Source: Flabesymbios commensalis | Lineage: Eukaryota > Annelida > Polychaeta > Terebellida > Flabelligeridae | Assembly: GCA_964017125.1 (NCBI GenBank) | Contig: OZ024909.1 | Location: 70,279,728 to 70,343,727 of the forward strand | Reading direction: 5' to 3' | DNA length: 64,000 nt | In this document: positions 22,066 to 33,418 of the stretch, one piece after another | Numbering within the stretch: position 1 is the first letter of the stretch | Layout of the letters: each line of letters begins with the position of its first letter | The notes under the pieces: model-generated | Told to the model about the DNA's origin: nothing | The model's database searches: none | Seen by the model: the letters and a program-made list of their open reading frames with translations, nothing else | Made by a program: the position numbers and the translations under genes

Positions 22066-22317
22066 GTCACAAAAAATACATGTCTAGATCTAGTAAAAAA
22101 TTATCCAGTCAAGCATTGCATTGAAATGAAGATTATATCTACTTGTATTATTACTTCCCACTAAAGACAAATTCACAAACAGATTATTCAATTTAGAATA
22201 AAGATGAATGATAATTCAAATCTAACACAAATGATACTAAAACTCACGAATTAAAGGAATAAATTATATAATATGAACACACAAGTGGGGCTAATAGTCG
22301 CAGTAAATATGTGACGT

Positions 22318-22403
22318 TGATCCAGTAATGTTTGAAAGCTGGTCAACCGTCTAAGACGCTGGCCCATCATTAAATCAACACTTAGTAAACGTCTCGTATT
22401 TTC
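22318..22403. mobile_element. TA-PAL palindrome, partial
   Basis: The core CAACCGTCTAAGACGCTGGC with arms TGATCCAGTAATGTTTG and ATCATTAAATCAACACTTAG; right end ACGTCTCGTATTTT. Confidence 0.7.
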
Positions 22404-22452
22404 ATGGCTTTGAAATACATGTATTCATGAAGAAAGACAAAATCTATCCAGC

Positions 22453-22998
22453 AGTTTACAATGAGGACGGCTTACTGATACTGCAAATACTAGATGGTTA
22501 TAATGAGGACTGCTCACTGATATTTCAAATACTAGATGGTTATAATGAAGACTGCCCACTGATACTGCAAATACTAGATGGTTATAATCAAGACTGCTCA
22601 CTGATACTGCAAATACTAGATGGTTATAATGAAGACTGCCCACTGATACTGCAAATACTAGATGGTTATAATGAAGACGGCCCACTGATACTGCAAATAC
22701 TAGATGGTTATAATGAAGACTGCCCACTGATACTGCAAATACTAGATGGTTATAATGAAGACTGCCCACTGGTACTGCAAATACTAGATGGTTATAATGA
22801 AGACTGCCCACTGATACTGCAAATACTAGATGGTTATAATGAAGACTGCCCACTGATACTGTAAATACTAGATGGTTATAATAAAGACTGCTCACTGATA
22901 CTGCAAATACTAGATGGTTATAATGAAGACGGCCCACTGATACTGCAAATACTAGATGGTTATAATGAAGACTGCTCACTGATACTGCAAATACTAGA
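22453..22998 (+). repeat. 42-bp minisatellite, about 13 copies
   Basis: The unit begins TGGTTATAATGAAGACTGCC and ends CAAATACTAGA. Since 42 is divisible by 3 and the unit lacks stops in one frame on each strand, both strands show open frames (plus: NEDCPLILQILDGY repeats; minus: HYNHLVFAVSVGSL repeats). No start context or non-repeat coding flank supports a protein. Confidence 0.95.
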
Positions 22999-23245
22999 AA
23001 TCCCTTTTGCTTCAACATCTGCCGCTAGACCAACATCTCCGATGGCTCAACCACATGCAAAAATAATTAATGTGAGGTGGTAGGGTCAAAATAATCAGTT
23101 GCATGACCAATTTCTGGCCAGTATAGTTTAGCGATTGGTTTTGACTGTTGGTGGTATTCATTACAAAATAGGCTGCAATGTTAATATGGAGAAGTGGCTG
23201 GTGGCGGCCATCTTGGCTTTCCACTCATATACTTCTTCCTGGCCA

Positions 23246-23394
23246 GGGCGGGGCCCTAGGGTAGTGGTTCGCACCGCCGCCTTTCACGCCAGAGTTCGGG
23301 GTTCGGTTCCCGGTCTCGGCGGTTTGAAAGAAACACAATATGTTTCTTCCCCATCCACGTGTGAAAGTCAGTATTGTGGAGAGCCTCCGTGACC
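23246..23394 (+). mobile_element. SINE-A, first unit only
   Basis: The head (CCCTAGGGTAGTGGTTCGCA, GGTTCGGTTCCCGG) continues to GAGCCTCCGTGACC and stops at the start of the second tRNA-like unit. The break point matches the unit boundary. Confidence 0.85.
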
Positions 23395-23536
23395 TACTGT
23401 TGGTCCCACTGGTCCCAGATGAACTTGGCGTGTTGTCAAGCCAGTGCCAGACATGATCGATAATGTGCATGTTGTCATAGCCGTCTCCCAGCACCGTATG
23501 ACATGAAGGGCCTATCGTAGCACAGGGATCGTCATT

Positions 23537-23745
23537 TTAACCCTTTAAACGCCGGTGCCGCATATATTCGGGTTTACATTTTTTTTACACATTAAGTGCC
23601 ACATTTTAAATATGTTCAAGATAAAATGTGACATCAACCAGCAAGATTTGAAAAGAGTTGACCTCCATTTTGTCAAATCTGATTAATTTTCACTCACTTA
23701 AAGTTGTGGATCGCGTCAGCGAGACACAACTATCCTGAAAATAAT
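23537..23745 (+). mobile_element. TTAA-C MITE (ACGCCGG subtype), 3' truncated
   Basis: TTAACCCTTTAAACGCCGGT start; body CATTAAGTGCCACATTTTAA; hairpin CACTTAAAGTTGTGGATCGC. The right arm is cut at ACACAACTATCC. Fuller copies lie at 29649 and 36152. Confidence 0.8.
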
Positions 23746-23785
23746 ATTGCACAGTTAAAAAAATAGACTATTTGACAATATAGAA

Positions 23786-24043
23786 CCTCATGAGGATGGT
23801 GAGATGAATGAGATGACACTGGCCTTCAGACACATAATTCGAAATTCGAGCCAAGGTGTTCTGAGGCCGAGCACGCTACCTCTCGGTCACAGAGGCTCCC
23901 CACAATATTGAATCTTTACGATTGCGCAGGAAAGGTACATTTTGTTTCTTTAAAACTTGAATGCCAGAGTAGAGTTCGAACCCGCGATCTCTGACTTTCC
24001 AAGCAGGCAGCTTTACCCCTGCACCTGAGGGCCCCCGACCCAC
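23786..24043 (-). mobile_element. SINE-A variant with a different tRNA-like head
   Basis: On the minus strand the 3' half is SINE-A (AGAGGTAGCGTGCTCGGCC, CTCGAATTTCGAATTATG, the CATCTCACC tail). The head instead reads GGGTAAAGCTGCCTGCTTGG then GCGGGTTCGAACTCT, a better box A/box B pair from another tRNA. The tail is cut at CCTCATGAGG. Confidence 0.75.
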
Positions 24044-24493
24044 ATTGCGACGTAACCAGCGACGCAAAACAAAATGTTTTGGCCTGCTGAGTTGCGTCGC
24101 ACCTCATGTATCTGTGGGGCTTTAAGCGCATGTCGAATGTGACAAAACCTGCAAACAGGGCTATCGTCAAATATAGGTACCCCGCGTATTATCAAGTATT
24201 TATATATAAATCATTGTAAAAAAATATGTATACTTCAAGGCATTCTGACCTCAGAAATATCCATGAGAGAGTGTTGACCGGAGGGACATATATGTGTGGA
24301 GAATGACTGTGAAGTACATTTTTAATCCATGATGAGAGTGGAAATTGTATCCAACTTAAACAGAAATTGTAGCTACGTCGCGTGAGCCATCGCATTTAGA
24401 AAGGTTGAGTTCATTGTGTTATACACTGTAATAAAGCGATCGTTTTTGTGATAAATAATGCACAATTTTGTGATAGAACTTGAGTGAATTGTG
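24044..24493. other. Spacer, no gene recognised
   Basis: No repeat shared within the window and no supported exon. Confidence 0.3.
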
Positions 24494-24602
24494 CCCAGCA
24501 AACACGAGACGATGAACCATTGCTGGGTTAATGTTGTCCCATCGTCTACGACGCTGGAACAACATTAACCCAGCATTGGCTAAACGTCTCCTGTGTGTGA
24601 GC
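24494..24602. mobile_element. TA-PAL palindrome at the duplication break
   Basis: CCCAGCAAACACGAGACGAT left arm; core CATCGTCTACGACGCTGG; right arm ACATTAACCCAGCATTGGC with ACGTCTCCTGTGTG. The tandem duplication starts at 24556, almost at its centre. Confidence 0.85.
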
Positions 24603-24946
24603 TCGGCAGTGAAAATAAACTCGGAAATACTTCTTCATGCTCTAAAAAACTATTTGGTATTCAACAGAATTAATGGGCCTTCATAAGTTATGTGGTATGA
24701 ACAACTGCATAATGAGCAACATATCCGGGTATCGATAAGACGCATTCACATTAGGCCTTCACATTAACCTTGTCCTGGCTATGAGGGCGGTGTTTAAGAT
24801 GCCGTAATCTTTGAGACCAATGTGTGACAACGCATGTTGCCATCTCACATTATGAGCAAATAGTGTGTAGCTATCGTGATACTAGTATATGTGCCAGATA
24901 GTACGATGTGACAGTGCGAGATGGGCTGATCTCATCATGAAAGTGG

Positions 24947-25189
24947 TTAGGGGGCCACCATTCAATTTTCAGGGGTGGGGGGGGGGGTGGAGTTTTTGCC
25001 GCGGGGAAAATATTTATTTCAACCAGGCTCGGCGGCGCGCTGAAAATTTCACATTTTATTACATGTTTATATAGAACAGTTCTTGAAGTAAATTATTTAA
25101 TTCACGCAGAGTCCGCCCGAAATTATTTATTAAAAAAAAACTCCAACCCCCACCCCCCCCCCCTGGAAATCGAATGGTGGCCCCCTTAG
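24947..25189. mobile_element. MITE with GGGGGCCACCATTC ends
   Basis: TTAGGGGGCCACCATTCAAT and GAATGGTGGCCCCCTTA are terminal inverted repeats, followed inward by a long G run and matching C run, then GGAGTTTTT and AAAACTCC. About 243 bp, no coding; the G run could form a quadruplex. The duplicate lies at 26480-26720. Confidence 0.8.
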
Positions 25190-25223
25190 AGCAGCTGTGG
25201 AATTACAAAACGCGTAGCTCTAT

Positions 25224-25337
25224 CCCAGTAAACACAAAACATTTGTATAACATTTATATAATGCTGAACCGACGTCGAGGACGTTGGGCCGAGGTTGTTT
25301 AAATGTTTTAGGCTGCTTATGTATAGCGTTTACTGGG
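25224..25337. mobile_element. TA-PAL palindrome, CATTTGTATAAC subtype
   Basis: CCCAGTAAACACAAAACATT with ATTTGTATAACATTTATA; core CGACGTCGAGGACGTTGGGC; right end AGCGTTTACTGGG. TA lies one base outside on the left and directly outside on the right. Confidence 0.85.
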
Positions 25338-25464
25338 TAAGCTTCCAATAAAATAATGCAATAAAGACTCGTCGGCTATAGAATGCTGAGACCTGGAATT
25401 TTATGGTTTCATTACGATGTTAGATGACAGCTGGGGAGCGTCCTATCAGAACGAGCACACTGCT

Positions 25465-25570
25465 GCACACAAAACACGCTCACCCAGTATATTTCTAATG
25501 TTGGGCCACCGTCTTCGACGCTGGCCCAACATTAAAACAACATAGGGTGAACGGCTAGTGTTTGCTAGGC
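25465..25570. mobile_element. TA-PAL palindrome
   Basis: Arms ACGCTCACCCAGTAT and ATAGGGTGAACGGCTAGTG around CCACCGTCTTCGACGCTGGC; right end GTGTTTGCTAGGC. Confidence 0.8.
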
Positions 25571-25630
25571 ATGTGAAAAAGTGAGGGAGACAACATCCGA
25601 CGTCGAACAATAGGCGCAGCAGGCTACACA

Positions 25631-25732
25631 CCGAGCACGGGACATTGACCATGTGCTGGTTCAATGTTGGCCCATCGTCTGCGACGCTGGCCCAACATTA
25701 AACCAACACATGGCAATGTCCCGTGTTTGCTG
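25631..25732. mobile_element. TA-PAL palindrome, GGGACATTG arm type
   Basis: The left arm GGGACATTGACCATGTGCTG pairs with CACATGGCAATGTCCC; core CATCGTCTGCGACGCTGGC; right end GTGTTTGCTGG. Confidence 0.85.
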
Positions 25733-26088
25733 GCTATTGTCGCTGACTGGACCGCGGCAGGAAGCTTCACATGTTTTATTACAATCCTCACACTCTCCAC
25801 CGAGAAACAATGTTCCACAGTTATTGCTGTCGTTTTTTAGAATACGATATGCATCACAGCATATTATCCGTTGAATTAACGCTCTTCTAATATTATTGAA
25901 CAGCCCATTGCTCAGCTTCGATGACAGAAACTTTGTTAGAAAGATATTGCGATATCACATTAACCACCGTGAATGATTTTTCGCTTGAACAATTTTTTTC
26001 ATAAAATATTGCAAGCACTATTGTCTAGTCACCCGGCGACTACTCTTACATATCGGGTTTATATATGTAAATACTCCAGTACCATAAT

Positions 26089-27618
26089 GGAACAACATTA
26101 ACCCAGCATTGGCTAAACGTCTCCTGTGTGTGAGCTCGGCAGTGAAAATAAACTCGGAAATACTTTTCATGCTCTAAAAAAACTATTTGGTATTCAACAG
26201 AATTAATGGACCTTCATAAGTTATGTGGTATGAACAACTGCATAATGAGCAACATATCCGGGTATCGATAAGACGCATTCACATTAGGCCTTCACATTAA
26301 CCTTGTCCTGGCTATGAGGGCGGTGTTTAAGATGCCGTAATCTTTGAGACCAATGTGTGACAACGCATGTTGCCATCTCACATTATGAGCAAATAGTGTG
26401 TAGCTATCGTGATACTAGTATATGTGCCAGATAGTACGATGTGACAGTGCGAGATGGGCTGATCTCATCATGAAAGTGGTTAGGGGGCCACCATTCAATT
26501 TTCAGGGGTGGGGGGGGGGTGGAGTTTTTGCCGCGGGGAAAATATTTATTTCAACCAGGCTCGGCGGCGCGCTGAAAATTTCACATTTTATTACATGTTT
26601 ATATAGAACAGTTCTTGAAGTAAATTATTTAATTCACGCAGAGTCCGCCCGAAATTATTTATTAAAAAAAAACTCCAACCCCCACCCCCCCCCTGGAAAT
26701 CGAATGGTGGCCCCCTTAGAGCAGCTGTGGAATTACAAAACGCGTAGCTCTATCCCAGTAAACACAAAACATTTGTATAACATTTATATAATGCTGAACC
26801 GACGTCGAAGACGTTGGGCCGAGGTTGTTTAAATGTTTTAGGCTGCTTATGTATAGCGTTTACTGGGTAAGCTTCCAATAAAATAATGCAATAAAGACTC
26901 GTCGGCTATAGAATGCTGAGACCTGGAATTTTATGGTTTCATTACGATGTTAGATGACAACTGGGGAGCGTCCTATCAGAACGAGCACACTGCTGCACAC
27001 AAAACACGCTCACCCAGTATATTTCTAATGTTGGGCCACCGTCTTCGACGCTGGCCCAACATTAAAACAACATAGGGTGAACGGCTAGTGTTTGCTAGGC
27101 ATGTGAAAAAGTGAGGGAGACAACATCCGACGTCGGACAATAGGCGCAGCAGGCTACACACCGAGCACGGGACATTGACCATGTGTTGGTTCAATATTGG
27201 CCCATCGTCTGCGACGCTGGCCCAACATTAAACCAACACATGGCAATGTCCCGTGTTTGCTGGCTATTGTCGCTGGCTGGACCGCGGCAGGAAGCTTCAC
27301 ATGTTTTATTACAATCCTCACACTCTCCACCAATAAACAATGTTCCACAGTCATTGCTGTCGTTTTTTAGAATACGACATGCATCACAGCATATTATCCG
27401 TTGAATTAACGCTCTTCTAATATTATTGAACAGCCCATTGCTCAGCTTCGATGACAGAAACTTTGTTAGAAAGATAATGCAATATCACATTAACCACCGT
27501 GAATGATTTTTCGCTTGAACAATTTTTTTCATAAAATATTGCAAGCACTATTGTCTAGTCACCCGGCGACTACTCTTACATATCGAGTTTATATATGTAA
27601 ATACTCCAGTACCATAAT
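26089..27618 (+). repeat. 1.53-kb tandem segmental duplication, copy 2
   Basis: Near-identical to 24556-26088. It begins mid-palindrome, so it lacks the left half of the first TA-PAL. It contains a GGGGCCACCATTC element at about 26480-26720 and TA-PAL copies at about 26754-26867, 26995-27100 and 27161-27262. Confidence 0.95.
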
Positions 27619-28204
27619 TATGCATTTGTATATATATTTAGCCAAAGTTTAGGTTTCTACGCTTTCCAGAGTGTCTTTTTTGCTGTCATATATGATTTGT
27701 GGATCATACATAGTAGCTATTTTATCTCTGGTTTTGGTGCGGGAAACAAAATGATAGACCTCTTACGTTCACATATTGGCATTGTTCAAGTAATAATAAA
27801 TTATATGTTGTTTTATCGCAATATCAATTGTTTTACTATGGCAATGCCTTTTAACATGATTTAAATTCTGTATGTGATACCATGTAAATTGTCGTGTGAT
27901 TTTAGCAAATAAACCATCTTGTATATATACATGTACATATGTTTTATCATTTTTATGAAAAATAAGTCAGTAATAGCTTTTCTTTATGTTAATAAATATC
28001 TATCTATATCCATCTATAACTACATGCTACATTTTTCAATGAAATGTTCAGGTACTTGTAAAATGCCATTACAAGTAGTTGAAGCCGCGGTGTGATTTGT
28101 TCCACAACATTGAAAGTAGTGGTTCTGGCCTCTGTGTCGTAGTCGTCACCATGACAGAATGACGAATGCTGATTGGTTTAACGCCTCGTGTTTGCTGGGT
28201 TCAC
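27619..28204. other. Spacer, no gene recognised
   Basis: AT-rich; a TA-PAL right end (ACGCCTCGTGTTTGCTGGG) sits at about 28181-28199. AAATAAACCATC near 27906 resembles a poly(A) signal, but no gene precedes it. Confidence 0.35.
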
Positions 28205-28275
28205 ACGTAACCGGAAGTAAAACGAATTGCTTTCATCACGTGACCCCATCACACGTGTTTTTATTGACGCCCCCT
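28205..28275. promoter_or_regulatory. Cluster of ETS-like and E-box sites
   Basis: ACCGGAAGTAA (ETS-like), TCACGTGACC (E-box) and CACACGTG lie within about 50 bp just right of a TA-PAL end. Such clusters occur in housekeeping promoters. No gene was identified downstream, so this is a motif observation only. Confidence 0.3.
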
Positions 28276-29648
28276 TGTGACTGAGACTCGTATCACACAA
28301 ATGGTGACATTGTATTGGATAATCACGGCAAACAAGATAATAGTAGGGGAGCCACGGTACTTTTAATCAACCGAGCGAGTGGCAAAGGTTTTATAGCTGA
28401 TTCCACCTCAGCGAATAGTCCTTTTTTGGGAAATCCATTTCTTACAAGTACCGACTGGTGTGAAAAATATTTTTTTTTTTTTTTTTTTTTACTTTTCGCG
28501 ATCTAAAAAAGGCCTAAATCTCTTCTTTTTTTTAAAATAAATATTATGATTTTTTCACTGTCACTCATCACGATATATCCCAACTAACCCAAAAATATAA
28601 TAAACACAATTAAAAACGTTTTGGTAAACTATAAGCCGAAATTTAATGACAAGTTATTTAATTTTTATAAGCAAAATGTAAATTTCACTATTTTCAAAAA
28701 GTTTAATTATTTTTTACCAATATTACAAAGAAACTGGTAATAAACATTTCACCCCTAAAGATAGCCTAATAAGGGTGTCAGATGTTATAATTTATGATAG
28801 AAGATTATTCTACAGATATGGAGGTGCCACAGAGAAAACACGATATTATTTTGGACTTTGGAGCTTTTAGTCGGACAAGCTCTCCAGTGTTAGATGCTCC
28901 AGTTTTATATTTTTTCTGACAGTGATAGTAATTCACGTTAGCAGACAGGTTGATCTCTCGCCAAAGCTCTGTACGTCAATGTGTTGATTTTGAAAGCCAC
29001 TATTTAATTCAGAACCTTTGCATCGAATGAACGATCGGTGTTGCATAACTGAACCTAAAAGCACGACATCTATGCCATTTACAAGGTTGGAATGTCGAGT
29101 CTCATGAAATTGATATCTTTTCAATGGGTAATGTTTTAAACTGCGGACAAATCACAACATGTGAAAATCACAGGGACAAAGAGGAGACAGGACGATTGGC
29201 AACGCCTGAAGCAAATTGGTTCAATGTTGGATCAGAACACGCTGTACCATTAGCAGCACGTTGCACCATGAACAGCATCCTTCAACAGGAATGCTGAATG
29301 ATGTCCATGATGTATAGATGCTTCCCATTCACGGGGTAAATAAACTCCAACGACAATGTTCCATTCATAGTTGCCAGTGGTCAAATGCTGTGGAGGATAT
29401 TGGACCTACTGGCACGCTGGTTTTGCAACTTGGGAGATTCTCCAATATTTTTTTTAAACAAATAATAACGTCGGTTATTCTGCCAATACAGAAGATGTTA
29501 TAGGGTACGTTTTTCTATTCATAAAATACGTTAAAGTATGATTTTAAATTGATAGATGCGCCCGTGCATTATAACCGGAATATCAACATAGGTATCAACG
29601 TAGGTGTATACTTTGACTTCAACGTGTATTCAATTTATATTCACCGAG
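28276..29648. other. Unclassified region with decayed coding-like sequence
   Basis: A poly-T run of about 20 lies at 28470-28490. On the minus strand 29460-28930 shows several medium open stretches broken by stops (for example LPREWEASIHHGHHSAFLLK near 29310 and SELNSGFQNQHIDVQSFGER near 28985). It may be an old transposase or pseudogene. I do not recognise the family. Confidence 0.3.
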
Positions 29649-29894
29649 TTATCCCTTTAAACGCCGGTGCTGCATATATTCGGGTTTTCATTTTTTATTA
29701 GCACATTAAGTACTACATTTTAAATATGTTGAAGGTGAAATGTGACAGCAATCAGCAAGATTTGAAATGAGTTGACATCCATGTTGTCAAATCTGAATAA
29801 TTTTCAGTCACTTCAAGTTGTGGATCCCGTCAGCGAGACACAACTTTAAGTGGGTAAAAATTTAAATTGAATAATTTGGCGCTTAAAGGGTTAA
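29649..29894 (+). mobile_element. TTAA-C MITE (ACGCCGG subtype)
   Basis: CCCTTTAAACGCCGGTGCTG start, hairpin CACTTCAAGTTGTGGATCCC with complement, end TTGGCGCTTAAAGGGTTAA. The right TTAA is intact. Confidence 0.85.
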
Positions 29895-30310
29895 GTGGAG
29901 GGATATCAACATAAACATGCTGAACGTAGAGCAGCCAGGACGATCATTGCGAGGCATTGAATAGACATGCAATAGACATTCTACCACGAAGAATTCAGTA
30001 TTGTCAGAGGGAACAATATATTTATCTTGACAACAAAAGGTCCTGCATACCTTAGTCACTGGGAAATATTTCAATGGCCTATTGATGCGAATGGAATTAG
30101 AAGCGAAATCCATTGATGCCGACAAAGGGCCAACCTCCATGATTGTGGTCTCCGGGTACAAGAATTCAAGCTATCTAGAGACAATTTATACTGACATCAT
30201 TTCAATGCCATGATGTTAGAGTATATCGATGATTAGTAGCTTCGTGATGACAATTGGTTCAATTTATATCAGGGATGACATACTGTATCAACATGGTCAC
30301 GTGTTAACTT
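29895..30310. other. Spacer, no gene recognised
   Basis: A minus-strand open frame at 29883-30161 overlaps a MITE end and has no recognisable domain. Confidence 0.3.
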
Positions 30311-30480
30311 CTAGGGATCTGAACCAATAAATTTACATTTTCAACCACTTGAAGTTGTAAATCGCTGCCGCGATCCACAATTTCAAGTGACTGAAAATGA
30401 CTCGGATTTGCAGCGTACATCAGTGTCAAACTACTACTATAGTTGACATCAGTGCTCAAAATGCTAAAGCAAACCAACTA
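30310..30480 (-). mobile_element. TTAA-C MITE, long-form remnant
   Basis: Hairpin CCACTTGAAGTTGTAAATCG with complement and the ACATCAGTGCTCAAAATGC flank of the long form. The ends have decayed. Confidence 0.6.
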
Positions 30481-30935
30481 AATTTGTCTGTGGTAAGTGA
30501 TTCCCAGCAAAAACTAGCTGCTTATCAAACATGGTGGATCATGCCAGAGTGTGCACATGGTTTAAAAAACGAATCGAACGAACTGCGGAGCGCCTGTTCT
30601 TAGGAGCTGAACATCGAGGATCGGAGTTTAAAAATAGTGTAAAAAACGAACCTAAAAATGTATGTCTATTCTTATCTATATTTATCCTTTTTCCCTTATA
30701 AAAAGTGAATAGTGAAGCCAAAATATGGGTAAAAAGTGAAGTGGAAGAATCCATAATTTCCAGGACCCATGTGCACCCTCATGCAGTTAGTGTCAGGAAT
30801 GCTGGCCCTTTATAATTACCCTTGATATAAGCTCAGTAGGGTATTTTTAAAGAAAAATAATACTTCTCGTAGAAAATAACACAGCCCATCAAAACAATAG
30901 TGACTTATTCATGTGGTATTAGTTATGACAGCTAT
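30481..30935. other. Spacer, no gene recognised
   Basis: No shared repeat or supported exon. Confidence 0.3.
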
Positions 30936-31221
30936 AATGAATGAATGAATGAATGAATGAATGAATGAATGAATGAATGAATGAATGAATAAATGAATGA
31001 ATGAATGAATAAATGAATTAATGAATGAATGAATGAATGAATGAATGAATGAATGAATGAATGAATGAAAGAATAAATGAATGAATGAATGAATGAATGA
31101 ATAAATGAATGAATGAATGAATGAATGAATGAATGAATGAATGAATGAATGAATGAATGAATGAATAAATGAATGAATGAATGAATTAAAGAATTAATGA
31201 ATGAATTAAATAATGAATGAA
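30936..31221 (+). repeat. GAAT microsatellite array
   Basis: Tetranucleotide GAAT with AAAT and AATT variants over about 285 bp. It yields a spurious minus-strand frame of IHSF repeats. Confidence 0.97.
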
Positions 31222-31339
31222 CAACAAGACCCTCTAGCTGTGTGACAGCTGCAGTGTGTGACGTTATCTTTTTAAATTTATTCATTGTGTGTGTAATAGT
31301 AGACCTGTAAAAGTGTAAGCTAATCGTATCCTCTACATA

Positions 31340-31448
31340 CCCAGCAAACATAAGATGTTGAAACAATGATTGCTTAATTTTGGGCCAGCGTCGGAGACGG
31401 TGGCACAACATTAAGCCAACATTGGTTCAACGTCTTGTGTTTGCTGGG
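31340..31448. mobile_element. TA-PAL palindrome with TA duplication
   Basis: CCCAGCAAACATAAGATGTT and ACGTCTTGTGTTTGCTGGG ends, core CCAGCGTCGGAGACGGTGGC. Flanked by TA directly at 31338-31339 and 31449-31450. Confidence 0.9.
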
Positions 31449-31644
31449 TAGCGGGTGAATATTCCTCAACGTATTGCTGCACATTGTAACAGTATCGTGA
31501 GTGAAGGAAACTCAAAACAGGGACGATGCCATACTCTAATTAAAAGAATTCACGGGCCCCCAATAGTGCACAATAACAAAGGAAACACTGCACACCCTGA
31601 ACATTCGAGCAGTTTTAAGTATTACGTGATGGACGTATATTAAG

Positions 31645-31722
31645 TATCCGGACGCCAGGATTCGAACCTAGTACCCCCTGATAACAAGCCACTGCCAAAC
31701 CCAATGAGAAACAGCGGCCGCC
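31645..31722 (-). repeat. tRNA-like sequence, probable SINE head or tRNA pseudogene
   Basis: Minus strand: TTTGGCAGTGGCTTG (box A-like) and about 20 bp later AGGTTCGAATCCTGG, a perfect box B. The acceptor stem does not pair convincingly, so it is not called a functional tRNA. Confidence 0.45.
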
Positions 31723-31949
31723 CAATCTCATCTTCTGACACACGAGTCAATGCTGTTTTCACTGTGACTAAACTGATGAAGGGAAACATAACTGCCCTCC
31801 ACCATGCAAGTCTACTATTGAATTCCGCTGTGCAAATCGATGACAGCTAGGGGACTGGTGGGCAGGAGAGGACATTGCACGGGAAAGTGGTAAAAATAGA
31901 ATCTCTGTTTTTCAACAAAACGGAGCAATAATCTTCCGTGCAACCTCAA

Positions 31950-32210
31950 ACAGCTGTAACAGCTTACTTGACAAGTAATTTGTTTTGTTCCTGCTTTGTG
32001 CCTTAGAATTTGCAAACATCAGTAACTGTTTACTACACAACAGTATCTGTTTACTCGTCAAGTAAGCAGTTATTTTGTCTTCTTATTGGTAAAAGGCAGT
32101 AACTGTTCACTTTTCACAATTACGTTTTAGGTAAAATACTATTCCCTTTGCGTTGACAAACAGCAATAACTGCTGACTTTTCAAGAGAACAGTTACTGCT
32201 CTTTGGCTTT
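31950..32210. repeat. CAGTAACTGC-type repeats, cluster
   Basis: Several fold-backs of the form AACTGTTTACT..AAGTAAGCAGTTA and CAATAACTGCTGAC..AACAGTTACTGC, ending TTTGGCTTTTCACG. A single related unit follows at about 32485-32555. Confidence 0.55.
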
Positions 32211-32347
32211 TCACGATGAGGAGTGGTTGATGACGGAATCTGATAGGAGCTGACTGGGATCAGGGATCGGCTCTCTCACGTCAAGAGTTCATCCACTGAC
32301 ACATGTGCAACACACATACCCCGGCAAGTGTGATCTGGCTTGACGTC

Positions 32348-32395
32348 ACAGCAAACACGATACTGTCATCCAATGTCAGTTTAATGTTGGTAATG
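32348..32395. mobile_element. TA-PAL left half
   Basis: CAGCAAACACGATACTGTCA then AATGTCAGTTTAATGTTGG; nothing of the core or right arm. Confidence 0.55.
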
Positions 32396-32559
32396 CAATA
32401 ATGCAATAAGCATTAATAGTTGTACTTTGTATGTAATAAGGTTCTTAGTAGGCCTATATACAGCGTTAATTAAAAACGATGTACTGCCGTACATAGGCGA
32501 ACAGTAGTAACGGCTTACTTTTCAAGTAATCATTTACTGCTGTTTGGCATTGATCTCAT

Positions 32560-33412
32560 TCTCTGAAATTTGATCTGTTATCGCTGTCGTATGTATGATG
32601 CCTAACCACAGACCACGGCAATAAACATGATAAAAATATGTACTATTTCAATTTCTCGTATTCAAATGCGACAATTTTTTTAAAGGGTTACTATATGTAA
32701 TAATGTTACCACATATAATAATATTATTATGCACACTGTGTTAAAAAAAACATAGTTTAATATGCTGTAATTGAATATGTTTATATGATGATTTCCTGTT
32801 GAACAATTGGGTGCAATATCAGCTGATATCGATATTTGTCTCACAATGCAAGAAGAACATAGAATTATTATCAGTAATTATTCAACACACCACTATTTCA
32901 CTCAGTAAAACAAAATATAGAAATATCAAAATTCATTTCAAAAATTAGTTTGAAAATTAATAATTCATAATAAATGTGACGGTAATTGTAGTCTTAAAAA
33001 ATATATTTGCCAAGGCGTAGGCTTACATAACCCCTGGATTAGAATATCAGCTAAGCTACTGGCTGTGTGGTCTACTGACATTTCCATGTTCTCTACTGAT
33101 AAAATATTCAGCTATGTTTTTTTAGATTTAGTAGAGTGTATTGCCATACTGTGTAGTTTCGTACAGTACAGTAAGCCACAGCACGTAGGCCCTACGCCAT
33201 CTTAGATTAACAAAGTTAAATTTAAAAATATACAGGCTACCTTTTATATCTGGTTACCTTTCATCTTTAGTTAATTTGAAGCATTGCATGTAATGGATTC
33301 CAATGCTCTCGATCTGCTTCCTACATGCAGGAAATATCGTCCTCTCTCGTTCTCAGATAAAAGTAATCTATCGCTCATTATTAGCTCAGAGGGAACGATA
33401 TGGTTCTATATT
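32560..33412. other. Repeat-poor, very AT-rich spacer
   Basis: No gene, exon or shared repeat could be supported. Confidence 0.35.
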
Positions 33413-33418
33413 ATACTA

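Larger units (their letters stand above)
24556..26088 (+). repeat. 1.53-kb tandem segmental duplication, copy 1
   Basis: GGAACAACATTAACCCAGC at 24556 recurs at 26089, and the two copies stay in step to TACTCCAGTACCATAAT (ends 26088 and 27618). Differences are a handful of substitutions and homopolymer length changes. Each copy carries one GGGGCCACCATTC element and three TA-PAL palindromes. Confidence 0.95.

Noticed and set aside
24556-27618. Long terminal repeats of an LTR element
   Set aside because: The two 1.53-kb copies are directly adjacent with no internal region, primer site or coding. It is a tandem duplication.
30932-31411. A minus-strand open frame rich in IHSF
   Set aside because: A translation of the GAAT microsatellite.
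31645-31722. A functional tRNA gene
   Set aside because: Box B is perfect, but the acceptor and anticodon stems do not pair convincingly.
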